Source of the DNA: Pseudomonas putida
GTDB taxonomy: Bacteria > Pseudomonadota > Gammaproteobacteria > Pseudomonadales > Pseudomonadaceae
Reading direction: 5' to 3'
Assembly (NCBI RefSeq): GCF_003228315.1
Contig: NZ_CP029693.1
Location: 1,612,001-1,676,000, forward strand
DNA length: 64,000 bases
In this document: positions 35,901 through 43,540 of the stretch, piece after piece
Layout: each line of letters begins with the position of its first letter
How positions within the stretch are numbered: the stretch's first letter is position 1
Translations under genes and position numbers: made by a program
The notes under the pieces: model-generated
The model's input: only the letters and a program-made list of their open reading frames with translations
Database searches by the model: none
Told to the model about the DNA's origin: nothing

Positions 35901-36734
35901 ATGATTCGGCTCACCGCTGAACGCACCCCGGCTGGCACCAGTTACCTGGCGACCGGCCAAGGCCAGCCCGTGGTCTTGATCCACGGCGTGGGCCTGAATA
36001 AAGAAATGTGGGGCGGCCAGATCGTTGGCCTGGCCACGCAGTACCGCGTCATCGCCTACGACATGCTGGGCCACGGCGCCAGCCCGCGCCCGGCAAGCGG
36101 CACGCCCCTGCTCGGCTATGCCGATCAGTTGCTGGAGCTGCTCGATCACTTGCAATTGCCCAAGGCGGCGGTGATCGGTTTTTCCATGGGCGGGCTGGTG
36201 GCGCGGGCATTTGCCCTGCACTACCCGCAACGCCTGCAAAGCCTGGTGGTGCTCAACAGTGTGTTCAACCGAACTGAAGAGCAACGCGCCGGCGTCATCG
36301 CCCGCACCGCCCAGGCCGCCGAGCACGGACCGGACGCCAACGCCGAAGCCGCGCTGTCGCGCTGGTTCAGCCGCGAATATCAGGCGGCCAACCCGGCGCA
36401 GATCGCCGCGTTGCGCCAGACCCTCGCGCAGAACGACCCGCAGGGTTACCTGACCACTTATGAGCTGTTCGCCACCCAGGACATGTACCGCGCCGACGAC
36501 CTGGCCAGTATCCAGGTGCCGACGCTGGTCGCCACCGGCGAACTGGACCCCGGTTCGACCCCGGACATGGCCGAGCAACTGGCCGCGCGCATTCCCGGCG
36601 CGACGGTTGCCGTGCTGCCCGAACAGCGGCATATGATGCCCGTAGAATCGCCGCGCCTGGTCAACCAGCTGTTGCTGGAGTTCCTCGACAAGGCGCATTC
36701 CCGACCCAACCATTTGAAGGGGATCGTTGCATGA
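35901..36734 (+). CDS. Alpha/beta hydrolase
   Basis: A 277-residue alpha/beta hydrolase: oxyanion region VVLIHGVGLNKEMWGG, nucleophile elbow GFSMGG (serine about residue 96), acid in TGELDPGST and histidine in EQRHMMPVESP complete the triad. Closest look-alikes are the RutD and PcaD-type small hydrolases of ring-cleavage and carbamate pathways. The ATG at 35901 has GGAG six bases upstream; its TGA overlaps the aldehyde dehydrogenase ATG by four bases. Confidence 0.9.
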   Translation: MIRLTAERTPAGTSYLATGQGQPVVLIHGVGLNKEMWGGQIVGLATQYRVIAYDMLGHGASPRPASGTPLLGYADQLLELLDHLQLPKAAVIGFSMGGLVARAFALHYPQRLQSLVVLNSVFNRTEEQRAGVIARTAQAAEHGPDANAEAALSRWFSREYQAANPAQIAALRQTLAQNDPQGYLTTYELFATQDMYRADDLASIQVPTLVATGELDPGSTPDMAEQLAARIPGATVAVLPEQRHMMPVESPRLVNQLLLEFLDKAHSRPNHLKGIVA

Positions 36735-38212
36735 CACTCGCACGTTTCCAGATGTGCATCGGCGGCGAATGGGTCGATGCCCTCTCCGGCAAGACATTCC
36801 AAAGCCTGAACCCTGCCCTGGCCGAAGCCTGGGCCGAACTGCCCGATGCCGACGAAGCCGATGTCGAGCGCGCCGTGCAGGCGGCGCAGACGGCCTTCGA
36901 CAGCCCGGCCTGGCGCGGCCTGACCGCCACCGCGCGTGGCAAGTTGCTGCGGCGCCTGGGTGACCTGATCGCCGAAAACAAGGAACAACTGGCGCAGCTG
37001 GAAAGCCGCGACAACGGCAAGCTGATTCGCGAGACTCGCGGCCAGGTCGGTTATCTGCCGGAGTTTTTCCACTACACCGCAGGCCTTGCCGACAAGCTCG
37101 AAGGCGGCACCCTGCCCCTGGACAAGCCGGACCTCTTTGCCTACACCGTGCACGAAGCCATGGGCGTGGTGGCGGCGATCATTCCGTGGAACAGCCCGCT
37201 ATACCTGACCGCGATCAAACTGGCGCCCGCCCTGGCGGCGGGCAACACCATCGTGATCAAGCCCTCCGAACACGCTTCGGCGACCATTCTGGAATTGGCA
37301 CGCCTGGCACTTGAGGCCGGGATTCCGCCGGGTGTGGTCAACGTTGTCACCGGCTACGGCCCGAGCACCGGCGCCGCCCTGACCCGTCACCCGCTGGTAC
37401 GCAAGATCGCCTTCACCGGCGGTGCGGCCACGGCGCGCCATGTGGTGCGCAGCAGCGCCGAGAACTTCGCCAAGCTGTCGCTGGAACTGGGCGGCAAGTC
37501 GCCGAACATCATCTTCGCCGACGCCGACCTCGACAGCGCGATCAACGGCGCCATCGCCGGCATCTATGCCGCCTCCGGGCAGAGCTGCGTGTCCGGTTCG
37601 CGCCTGCTGGTGCAGGACGAGATCTACGATGAATTCGTCAGCCGCCTGGTGGAACGCGCCCAACGCATTCGCATCGGCAACCCTTCGGATGACAGCAGCG
37701 AAATGGGCCCGATGGCCACCGCGCAGCAACTGGCCGTAGTCGAAGGCCTGGTAGCCGACGCCATCGCCGAAGGTGCGCGCCTGCGCATCGGCGGCAAGCG
37801 CCCGACGGGGGTGGGCGACGGCTGGTTCTATGAGCCGACCCTGTTCGAGTGCGACCGCAACTCGATGAAGATCATGCAGGAAGAAGTGTTCGGTCCGGTG
37901 GCGTCGGTCATTCGTTTCAAGGACGAAGCCGAAGCGCTGGCGATCGCCAACGACTCGCAGTTCGGCCTCGCCGCCGGCATCTGGACTCGCGATCTGGGCC
38001 GCGCCCACCGGCTGGCCCGGGATGTGCGTTCGGGGATCATCTGGGTCAACACCTATCGCGCGGTCTCGGCCATGGCGCCGATCGGCGGCTTCAAGAACAG
38101 CGGCTATGGACGCGAAAGCGGCATCGATTCGGTGCTGGCCTACACCGAGCTGAAAACGGTGTGGATCAACCTGTCCCAGGCGCCCATGCCTGACCCCTTT
38201 GTGATGCGCTAG
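36731..38212 (+). CDS. NAD(P)-dependent aldehyde dehydrogenase
   Basis: A 493-residue aldehyde dehydrogenase with cofactor block PWNSPLYLTAIKLAPALAAGNTIVIKPSEHA, catalytic glutamate in LSLELGGKSPN and cysteine in SGQSCVSGSR. The N-terminus (FQMCIGGEWVDALSGKTFQSLNPALAEAWAELPDADEADV) is typical of catabolic semialdehyde enzymes. Translationally coupled to the hydrolase gene and followed 12 bp later by the flavin reductase gene, so it is part of a tight four-gene operon. Confidence 0.93.
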   Translation: MTLARFQMCIGGEWVDALSGKTFQSLNPALAEAWAELPDADEADVERAVQAAQTAFDSPAWRGLTATARGKLLRRLGDLIAENKEQLAQLESRDNGKLIRETRGQVGYLPEFFHYTAGLADKLEGGTLPLDKPDLFAYTVHEAMGVVAAIIPWNSPLYLTAIKLAPALAAGNTIVIKPSEHASATILELARLALEAGIPPGVVNVVTGYGPSTGAALTRHPLVRKIAFTGGAATARHVVRSSAENFAKLSLELGGKSPNIIFADADLDSAINGAIAGIYAASGQSCVSGSRLLVQDEIYDEFVSRLVERAQRIRIGNPSDDSSEMGPMATAQQLAVVEGLVADAIAEGARLRIGGKRPTGVGDGWFYEPTLFECDRNSMKIMQEEVFGPVASVIRFKDEAEALAIANDSQFGLAAGIWTRDLGRAHRLARDVRSGIIWVNTYRAVSAMAPIGGFKNSGYGRESGIDSVLAYTELKTVWINLSQAPMPDPFVMR

Positions 38213-38224
38213 GAGTGCTGCGAA

Positions 38225-38710
38225 ATGATTGAACCCGGCATTTACAAAGACGTCATGGGCTCGTTCCCGTCCGGCGTCACGGTGGTCACCACCCTCGACC
38301 CGCTCGGCGGCATCGTCGGCATCACCGCCAGCGCCTTCAGTGCGCTATCGATCGATCCGGCACTGGTGCTGTTCTGCCCCAACTACGCCTCCGACACCTA
38401 CCCGGTGCTGCGCGACAGCCAGCAGTTCGCGATCCACCTGCTGTCCGCCGACCAGACGGCCGAGGCCTACGCCTTTGCCGGCAAGGGCAAAGACAAGGCC
38501 AAGGGCATCGACTGGCATCTGAGCGATCTGGGCAACCCGATCCTGAGCAAGGCCACGGCGATCATCGAGTGCGAACTGTGGCGCGAATACGATGGTGGTG
38601 ATCACGCGATCATCGTTGGTGCGGTGAAGAACCTGATTTTGCCTGCGCAGCCGGTGACGCCGATGATCTACCACAAGGGCAAGCTGGGGCCGTTGCCGAC
38701 CCTGGCTTGA
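38225..38710 (+). CDS. Flavin reductase-family protein (RutF/HpaC-like)
   Basis: A 161-residue FMN-binding flavin reductase: YKDVMGSFPSGVTVVTTLDPLGGIVGITASAFSALSIDPALVLFC is the standard N-terminal block, with GDHAIIVGAVKNL near the end. Such proteins pass reduced flavin to a two-component monooxygenase. No oxygenase subunit is encoded in the neighbourhood, which is odd: either it serves a partner elsewhere or the family member has another role. AGGAG eight bases before the ATG. Confidence 0.92.
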   Translation: MIEPGIYKDVMGSFPSGVTVVTTLDPLGGIVGITASAFSALSIDPALVLFCPNYASDTYPVLRDSQQFAIHLLSADQTAEAYAFAGKGKDKAKGIDWHLSDLGNPILSKATAIIECELWREYDGGDHAIIVGAVKNLILPAQPVTPMIYHKGKLGPLPTLA

Positions 38711-38730
38711 GTGCTTCACACATCCCCAAC

Positions 38731-38830
38731 TGTAGGAGCGAGCCTGCTCGCGATGGTCGTTAACGATGACGCTGGCTTTCTGAATGAACGCGGTGCCCGG
38801 AAGACCATCGCGAGCAGGCTCGCTCCTACA
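38731..38830. repeat. REPIN (100-bp type)
   Basis: Forward spacer start GTCGTTAACGATGACGCTGGCTTTC, then TGAATGAACGCGG in place of the CACCCCGCGG end. It lies inside the putative operon, between the flavin reductase and the CMD-family gene. Confidence 0.9.
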
Positions 38831-38855
38831 GGGGGCGGTGGTGAGAGGAGGATTT

Positions 38856-39245
38856 ATGAGCAATGAGAAGTACGAAAAAGGCCTGCAGATCCGCACCCGG
38901 GTGCTCGGCGAAGACTATGTGCAGCGCTCGATCCAGAACGCCGACGACTTCACCCGCCCCCTGCAGGAGATGGTCACCGAATACTGCTGGGGTCATGTCT
39001 GGGGTCGCGAGGGTTTGTCGCTCAAGGAACGCAGCATGATCAACCTGGCGATGATCTCGGCGCTCAACCGTCCGCACGAACTCAAGCTGCATGTGCGCGG
39101 CGCCTTGCGTAACGGCTTGAGTCGTGAGCAAATACGCGAAATTCTGCTTCAGGTCGGCATTTATTGCGGCGTTCCGGCGGCCGTGGACAGTTTCCGGCTG
39201 GCCCGTGAAGCCTTCGCCGAAGCCGACGCCGAGGCCTCAAGTTAA
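38856..39245 (+). CDS. Carboxymuconolactone decarboxylase-family protein
   Basis: A 129-residue CMD-family protein (TEYCWGHVWGREGLSLKERSMINLAMISALNRPHELKLHVRGALRNGLSREQIREILLQVGIYCGVPAAVDSFRLA). It resembles PcaC-type 4-carboxymuconolactone decarboxylase in length and pattern; the AhpD-type CXXC pair is absent. A GAGGAG ribosome site precedes the ATG. Presence beside an alpha/beta hydrolase hints at a ring-opening or lactone step, but no ring-cleavage dioxygenase accompanies it. Confidence 0.88.
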   Translation: MSNEKYEKGLQIRTRVLGEDYVQRSIQNADDFTRPLQEMVTEYCWGHVWGREGLSLKERSMINLAMISALNRPHELKLHVRGALRNGLSREQIREILLQVGIYCGVPAAVDSFRLAREAFAEADAEASS

Positions 39246-39301
39246 CCCCAGGTCTGGTCGATGCCCATCGGGTATCGACAGCCACCTTTAGAGCGTACCC
39301 C

Positions 39302-40054
39302 ATGAAACGCCTGCCACTCGACGACAGCTTCAAGGTCAACCGCAACCCCGTTACCCTGCGCGAAATCGTGCTGGATAAGCTGCGCAGCGCCATCATGAAC
39401 TTCCAGCTTCTGCCGGGAGACCGTCTGGTCGAACGCGATCTGTGCGATCGCCTTGGGGTGAGCCGCACCTCGGTACGCGAAGCCTTGCGTCACCTGGAGT
39501 CCGAAGGGCTGGTGGAATTCGCTGACGCCAAGGGCCCGCGCGTGGCCATCATCACCCTGGCCGATGCCGTCGATATCTACGAACTGCGTTGTGTGCTCGA
39601 AGGCCTGATCGTCCAGCTGTTCACCCTGCGGGCCAAGGCCAAGGACATCAAGGCCCTGGAAAAAGCCCTGGAGGAAAACCGCCAGGCGCTGAAGGAAGGT
39701 GAACTGCAACAGGTCATCGATTCGGTGCAGGGTTTCTACGACGTCCTGCTCGAAGGCTCAGGCAACCACGTTGCGGCCACTCAGTTGCGCCAGTTGCAGG
39801 CGCGCATCAGTTACCTGCGCGCGACCTCGGTGTCCCAGGAAAACCGCCGTGGCGCCAGCAACCAGGAAATGGAACGCATGGTCGAGGCGATCAAGAGCGG
39901 CGACCCGTTGGCCGCCCATCAGGCTTGTGTCGATCACGTGCGCGCCGCTGCCGCCGTCGCCCTCGAATACCTCAAGCGCAAACAGGAAGAGACCGGGGCA
40001 ATTCCCGAAATCACCCTGCCGATCGCGCTCAAAGAACCTCGCATAGGTCGCTGA
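39302..40054 (+). CDS. GntR-family regulator, FadR subgroup (FCD domain)
   Basis: A 250-residue regulator with an N-terminal winged helix (LREIVLDKLRSAIMNFQLLPGDRLVERDLCDRLGVSRTSVREALRHLESEGLV, about residues 19-71) and a C-terminal all-helical FCD effector domain (VDIYELRCVLEGLIVQLFTLRA; histidines at AGNHVAATQ-like GSGNHV and HQACVDHVRAA suit a metal site). FCD regulators bind TGGTNNACCA palindromes, and such palindromes overlap three promoters of this region (35211, 41059, 42393). It is the clear candidate repressor. Confidence 0.92.
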   Translation: MKRLPLDDSFKVNRNPVTLREIVLDKLRSAIMNFQLLPGDRLVERDLCDRLGVSRTSVREALRHLESEGLVEFADAKGPRVAIITLADAVDIYELRCVLEGLIVQLFTLRAKAKDIKALEKALEENRQALKEGELQQVIDSVQGFYDVLLEGSGNHVAATQLRQLQARISYLRATSVSQENRRGASNQEMERMVEAIKSGDPLAAHQACVDHVRAAAAVALEYLKRKQEETGAIPEITLPIALKEPRIGR

Positions 40055-40056
40055 TC

Positions 40057-40620
40057 ATGTTCAGCCCGAGCTTTTGTCCGAAATGCGGCGCCGGTGGCCT
40101 CACGTCACAGGTGCCGCCGGGCGATACGCACGAGCGCCTGATGTGCAGCGGCTGCGGCTACATCCACTACGTCAACCCGAAAATCATCGCCGGCTGCATC
40201 ATCGAGCAGGACGGCAAATACCTGCTGTGCCAACGGGCGATCCCGCCGCGTCCCGGCACCTGGACCTTGCCGGCGGGCTTCATGGAAGCCGGCGAGACCA
40301 CCGAGCAGGCGGCCTTGCGCGAGGTCTGGGAAGAAAGTGGCGTGCGCGGGGAAATCCTCTCGCCCTACTCGATCTTCAGCGTGCCGCAGATCAGCGAGGT
40401 GTACATCATCTTCCGCGCCATCGCCCTGGAGATCACCGGCCAGCACGGGCCGGAGACCCTGGACTACAAATTCTTCGCGCCCGAGGAGATTCCCTGGGAC
40501 AGCATCTACTACCCGGCGATCCGGCAGATTCTCGAGCGTTATATCGAGGAGCGGCAGGCTGGGGTCTACGGCATTTACATCGGCAACGATGACAGTGGCA
40601 AGGTTCACTTCATCCGCTGA
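40057..40620 (+). CDS. NUDIX hydrolase with zinc ribbon
   Basis: A 187-residue protein starting two bases after the GntR stop. An N-terminal zinc ribbon (FCPKCGAGG ... MCSGCGYIHYVNP) precedes a NUDIX domain with the intact box GFMEAGETTEQAALREVWEESG. This architecture is shared with NudC-like and FAD/NAD pyrophosphatases, but no substrate can be assigned. A dinucleotide substrate such as FAD would fit the flavin theme of the cluster; that is speculation. Confidence 0.88.
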   Translation: MFSPSFCPKCGAGGLTSQVPPGDTHERLMCSGCGYIHYVNPKIIAGCIIEQDGKYLLCQRAIPPRPGTWTLPAGFMEAGETTEQAALREVWEESGVRGEILSPYSIFSVPQISEVYIIFRAIALEITGQHGPETLDYKFFAPEEIPWDSIYYPAIRQILERYIEERQAGVYGIYIGNDDSGKVHFIR

Positions 40621-40634
40621 TAGCACACTCCCCC

Positions 40635-40734
40635 TGTAGGAGCGAGCCTGCTCGCGATGGACGTCAACGATAACGCTGGCTGCCTGACACCCCGCGGTGC
40701 CCCTGCCTCCATCGCGAGCAGGCTCGCTCCTACA
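40635..40734. repeat. REPIN (100-bp type)
   Basis: Conserved spacer GTCAACGATAACGCTGGCTGCCTGACACCCCGCGG, one of the least diverged copies. Between convergent NUDIX and DUF1330 genes. Confidence 0.92.
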
Positions 40735-40747
40735 GGTATCGGTTCCT

Positions 40748-41035
40748 TCAGTTCACGCCTTCCACGATAACGATCTCCGCCCTTCCCGCCCCCTCACGGT
40801 GCCGCTTCGCCTCCTGATACTCCGGCGAGCGATAACACGCCAGCGCCTGCTCATACGAGTCGAACTCGATCACCACATTACGCTGCGCCCCTTGCCCTTC
40901 CAGCACTTCGCAGCGCCCGCCACGGGCCAGCATGCGCCCGCCGTACAGGGCGAAGGCCTGCGGGGCCCGCTGGGTGTATTGGCTGTATTGATCAGGGTCG
41001 GTGACTTCCACGTGAGCTATCCAGTACGCCTTCAT
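40748..41035 (-). CDS. DUF1330 protein
   Basis: A 95-residue dimeric ferredoxin-like-fold protein (YWIAHVEVTDPDQYSQYTQRAPQAFALYGGRMLARGG; NVVIEFDSYEQALACYRSPEYQEAKRHREGAGRAEIVIVEG). DUF1330 proteins frequently accompany catabolic genes; their activity is unproven. The ATG at 41035 has AGAGG six bases upstream. It is divergent from ribB across an 84-bp region holding operator 2, so it belongs to the same regulon. Confidence 0.88.
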   Translation of the reverse strand: MKAYWIAHVEVTDPDQYSQYTQRAPQAFALYGGRMLARGGRCEVLEGQGAQRNVVIEFDSYEQALACYRSPEYQEAKRHREGAGRAEIVIVEGVN

Positions 41036-41050
41036 ATGTGACCTCTCGGT

Positions 41051-41079
41051 TTGTTTTGTATCATGGTATACCATAATAT
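41051..41079 (+). promoter_or_regulatory. Promoter and GntR-type operator 2 (divergent DUF1330 / ribB)
   Basis: A forward promoter TTGTTT (41051-41056), 17-base spacer, TAATAT (41074-41079) contains the palindrome TAT-N-ATGGTATACCAT-N-ATA at 41059-41078. It is the same 20-bp operator as at 35211 apart from the unpaired positions, and it sits where it could control both divergent genes. Confidence 0.72.
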
Positions 41080-41119
41080 GAATCAACCCAGCCAACCCGG
41101 CAAAGAATGAGACTGCATC

Positions 41120-42229
41120 ATGGCCTTCAACACGATCGAAGAAATCATCGAAGATTATCGCCTCGGCAAAATGGTACTGCTGGTGGATGACGAGGACCGC
41201 GAAAACGAAGGCGATCTGCTGCTGGCGGCCGACCGTTGCAGCGCGCAAGCCATCAGCTTCATGGCCCGCGAGGCACGTGGCCTAATCTGCCTGACCCTGA
41301 CTGACGAGCATTGCCAGCGCCTGGGCCTGGAGCAGATGGTCCCCAGCAACGGCAGCGTGTTCAGCACCGCGTTCACCGTCTCCATCGAAGCTGCCACCGG
41401 CGTGACCACCGGCATTTCCGCCGCCGACCGCGCGCGCACCGTGGCGGCGGCCGTCGCCCCGGGCGCCAGCGCCGCCGATATCGTCCAGCCCGGCCACATC
41501 TTCCCCTTGCGTGCCCGCGAAGGCGGCGTGCTGACCCGCGCCGGGCATACCGAAGCCGGTTGCGACCTGGCGCGCCTGGCCGGCTTCACCCCGGCGTCGG
41601 TGATCGTCGAGGTGATGAACGATGACGGCACCATGGCCCGCCGCCCGGACCTGGAAGTGTTCGCGCAAAAGCACGGGATCAAGATCGGTACCATCGCCGA
41701 CCTGATCCACTACCGCCTGAGCAACGAGCACACGGTCGAGCGCATCGGCGAGCGTGAACTGCCCACCGTGCACGGCACCTTTCGTCTGATCACCTTTGAG
41801 GATCGCATCGAAGGCGGTGTCCACATGGCCATGGTCATGGGCGAACTGCGCCGCGAAGAACCGACGCTGGTGCGGGTGCATGTGATCGACCCGCTGCGCG
41901 ATCTGGTCGGTGCCGAATACAGCGGTCCGTCCAACTGGACCCTGTGGGCTGCGCTGCAACGGGTGGCCGAGGAAGGACGCGGCGTGGTGGTGGTACTGGC
42001 CAACCATGAATCGTCCCAGGCGCTGCTCGAACGCGTGCCGCAATTGACCCAGTCGCCCCGGCAGTTCAGCCGCTCGCAGTCGCGGATCTATTCGGAAGTG
42101 GGCACCGGCGCGCAAATCCTGCAGAACCTGGGCGTGGGCAAGCTGCGGCACTTGGGCCCGCCGCTCAAATATGCTGGGTTGACCGGGTATGACCTGGAGG
42201 TGGTGGAGAGTATTCCTTTCACCGGGTAA
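41120..42229 (+). CDS. RibB with degenerate GTP cyclohydrolase II-like domain (RibBX type)
   Basis: A 369-residue two-domain protein. The N-terminal half is a complete 3,4-dihydroxy-2-butanone 4-phosphate synthase (VLLVDDEDRENEGDLLLAADR; AGHTEAGCDLARLAG), which makes the four-carbon precursor of riboflavin from ribulose 5-phosphate. The C-terminal half aligns with GTP cyclohydrolase II in position but lacks the zinc cysteines normally found after VRVHS (here VRVHVIDPLRDLVGAEY), so it cannot be catalytic as RibA. Location under a catabolic operator, not in the rib operon, marks it as an accessory paralogue. Confidence 0.9.
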   Translation: MAFNTIEEIIEDYRLGKMVLLVDDEDRENEGDLLLAADRCSAQAISFMAREARGLICLTLTDEHCQRLGLEQMVPSNGSVFSTAFTVSIEAATGVTTGISAADRARTVAAAVAPGASAADIVQPGHIFPLRAREGGVLTRAGHTEAGCDLARLAGFTPASVIVEVMNDDGTMARRPDLEVFAQKHGIKIGTIADLIHYRLSNEHTVERIGERELPTVHGTFRLITFEDRIEGGVHMAMVMGELRREEPTLVRVHVIDPLRDLVGAEYSGPSNWTLWAALQRVAEEGRGVVVVLANHESSQALLERVPQLTQSPRQFSRSQSRIYSEVGTGAQILQNLGVGKLRHLGPPLKYAGLTGYDLEVVESIPFTG

Positions 42230-42243
42230 TTGGAGAGTCCCCC

Positions 42244-42343
42244 TGTAGGAGCGAGCCTGCTCGCGATGGACGTCAACGATAACGCTGGCTGCCTGACACA
42301 CAGCGGTGCCTGTACCTCCATCGCGAGCAGGCTCGCTCCTACA
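42244..42343. repeat. REPIN (100-bp type)
   Basis: Conserved spacer GTCAACGATAACGCTGGCTGCCTGACACACAGCGG. Between ribB and the operator-3 promoter. Confidence 0.9.
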
Positions 42344-42382
42344 GGGGGAGGTGTTTGCCAGATAGCCGGTACGGCAAAATGC

Positions 42383-42420
42383 TTGCACAAAGTTTGGAAT
42401 ACCATAATATGATATTCCAT
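42383..42420 (+). promoter_or_regulatory. Promoter and tandem GntR-type operator 3
   Basis: Promoter TTGCAC (42383-42388), 16-base spacer, TAATAT (42405-42410). TTTGGAATACCATAATATG (42393-42411) matches operator 2 over the right half and at 16 of 19 positions overall, and a second imperfect copy follows in reverse (GATATTCCATA), giving a larger TGGAATA-N11-TATTCCA palindrome. It controls the ABC importer genes. Confidence 0.65.
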
Positions 42421-42514
42421 AGACCGGACAGTCTCAGCGACTCGATGGACCTACTGCTCCCGATAGGCGGGCACTCAAAGCCCCGCTCATAAACACAACA
42501 ATGAGGGCGTGAAA

Positions 42515-43540
42515 ATGGTGTTGAACAAAGGTGTCACCGCAGTGCTGTTCGCGGGTCTGCTGAGCGTGACCAGCCAGGCATTGATGGCGGCTGAAAGCGT
42601 CAACTTCGTCAGCTGGGGCGGTACCACCCAGGATGCGCAGAAGCAGGCCTGGGCCGATCCGTTCAGCAAGGCCAGCGGCATCACCGTGGTTCAGGATGGC
42701 CCCACCGACTACGGCAAGCTCAAGGCCATGGTCGAAAGCGGCAACGTGCAGTGGGACGTGGTCGACGTCGAAGCCGATTTCGCCTTGCGCGCCGCCTCTG
42801 AAGGCTTGCTCGAACCGCTGGATTTCAAAGTGATCGAGCGCGACAAGATCGACCCGCGTTTTGTCAGCGATCACGGCGTCGGCTCGTTCTTCTTCTCCTT
42901 CGTCCTCGGCTACAACGAGGGCAAGCTCGGCGCCGCCAAGCCGCAGGACTGGACCGCGCTGTTCGACACCAAGACTTACCCCGGCAAACGCGCCCTCTAC
43001 AAATGGCCAAGCCCTGGCGTACTCGAACTGGCCCTGCTGGCCGACGGCGTACCCGCCGACAAGCTCTACCCGCTGGACCTGGACCGCGCCTTCAAGAAAC
43101 TCGACACCATCAAGAAAGACATCGTCTGGTGGGGCGGCGGTGCCCAGTCGCAACAGCTGCTGGCCTCCGGCGAAGCCAGCCTGGGCCAGTTCTGGAACGG
43201 CCGGATTCACGCCCTGCAGGAAGACGGCGCCCCCGTCGGCGTCAGCTGGAAACAGAATCTGGTGATGGCCGACATTCTGGTCATCCCTAAAGGCTCGAAG
43301 AACAAGGACGCGGCGATGAAGTTCCTGGCCAATGCCAGCAGCGCCAAGGGACAGGCCGACTTCTCCAACCTGACCGCCTACGCCCCGGTCAACGTCGACA
43401 GCGTGGCGCGCCTGGATTCGGTGCTGGCCCCTAACCTGCCGACGGCCTACGCCAAGGACCAAATCACTCTCGACTTCGCGTACTGGGCCAAGAACGGTCC
43501 GGCCATCGCGACACGGTGGAACGAATGGCTGGTCAAATGA
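42515..43540 (+). CDS. PotD/PotF-type ABC transporter substrate-binding protein
   Basis: A 341-residue periplasmic binding protein with a Sec signal (LNKGVTAVLFAGLLSVTSQALMAAE) and the spermidine/putrescine-type fold (VNFVSWGGTTQDAQKQAWADPFSKASGITVVQDGPTDYGKLKAMVESGNVQWDVVDVE). The ATG at 42515 stands eight bases after GAGG; a GTG at 42509 overlaps that spacing. The ligand is unlikely to be a canonical polyamine given the catabolic genes under the same operator, but a nitrogenous compound is plausible. A CA-rich stretch (ACACAACAATGAGG) overlaps the ribosome site. Confidence 0.9.
   Translation: MVLNKGVTAVLFAGLLSVTSQALMAAESVNFVSWGGTTQDAQKQAWADPFSKASGITVVQDGPTDYGKLKAMVESGNVQWDVVDVEADFALRAASEGLLEPLDFKVIERDKIDPRFVSDHGVGSFFFSFVLGYNEGKLGAAKPQDWTALFDTKTYPGKRALYKWPSPGVLELALLADGVPADKLYPLDLDRAFKKLDTIKKDIVWWGGGAQSQQLLASGEASLGQFWNGRIHALQEDGAPVGVSWKQNLVMADILVIPKGSKNKDAAMKFLANASSAKGQADFSNLTAYAPVNVDSVARLDSVLAPNLPTAYAKDQITLDFAYWAKNGPAIATRWNEWLVK

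Noticed and set aside
35267..38710. Identification of the 35-39 kb genes as a rut (pyrimidine degradation) operon
   Set aside because: RutD- and RutF-like members are present, but RutA, RutB, RutC and RutE equivalents are missing and an ALDH and AA_synth protein are not part of rut.
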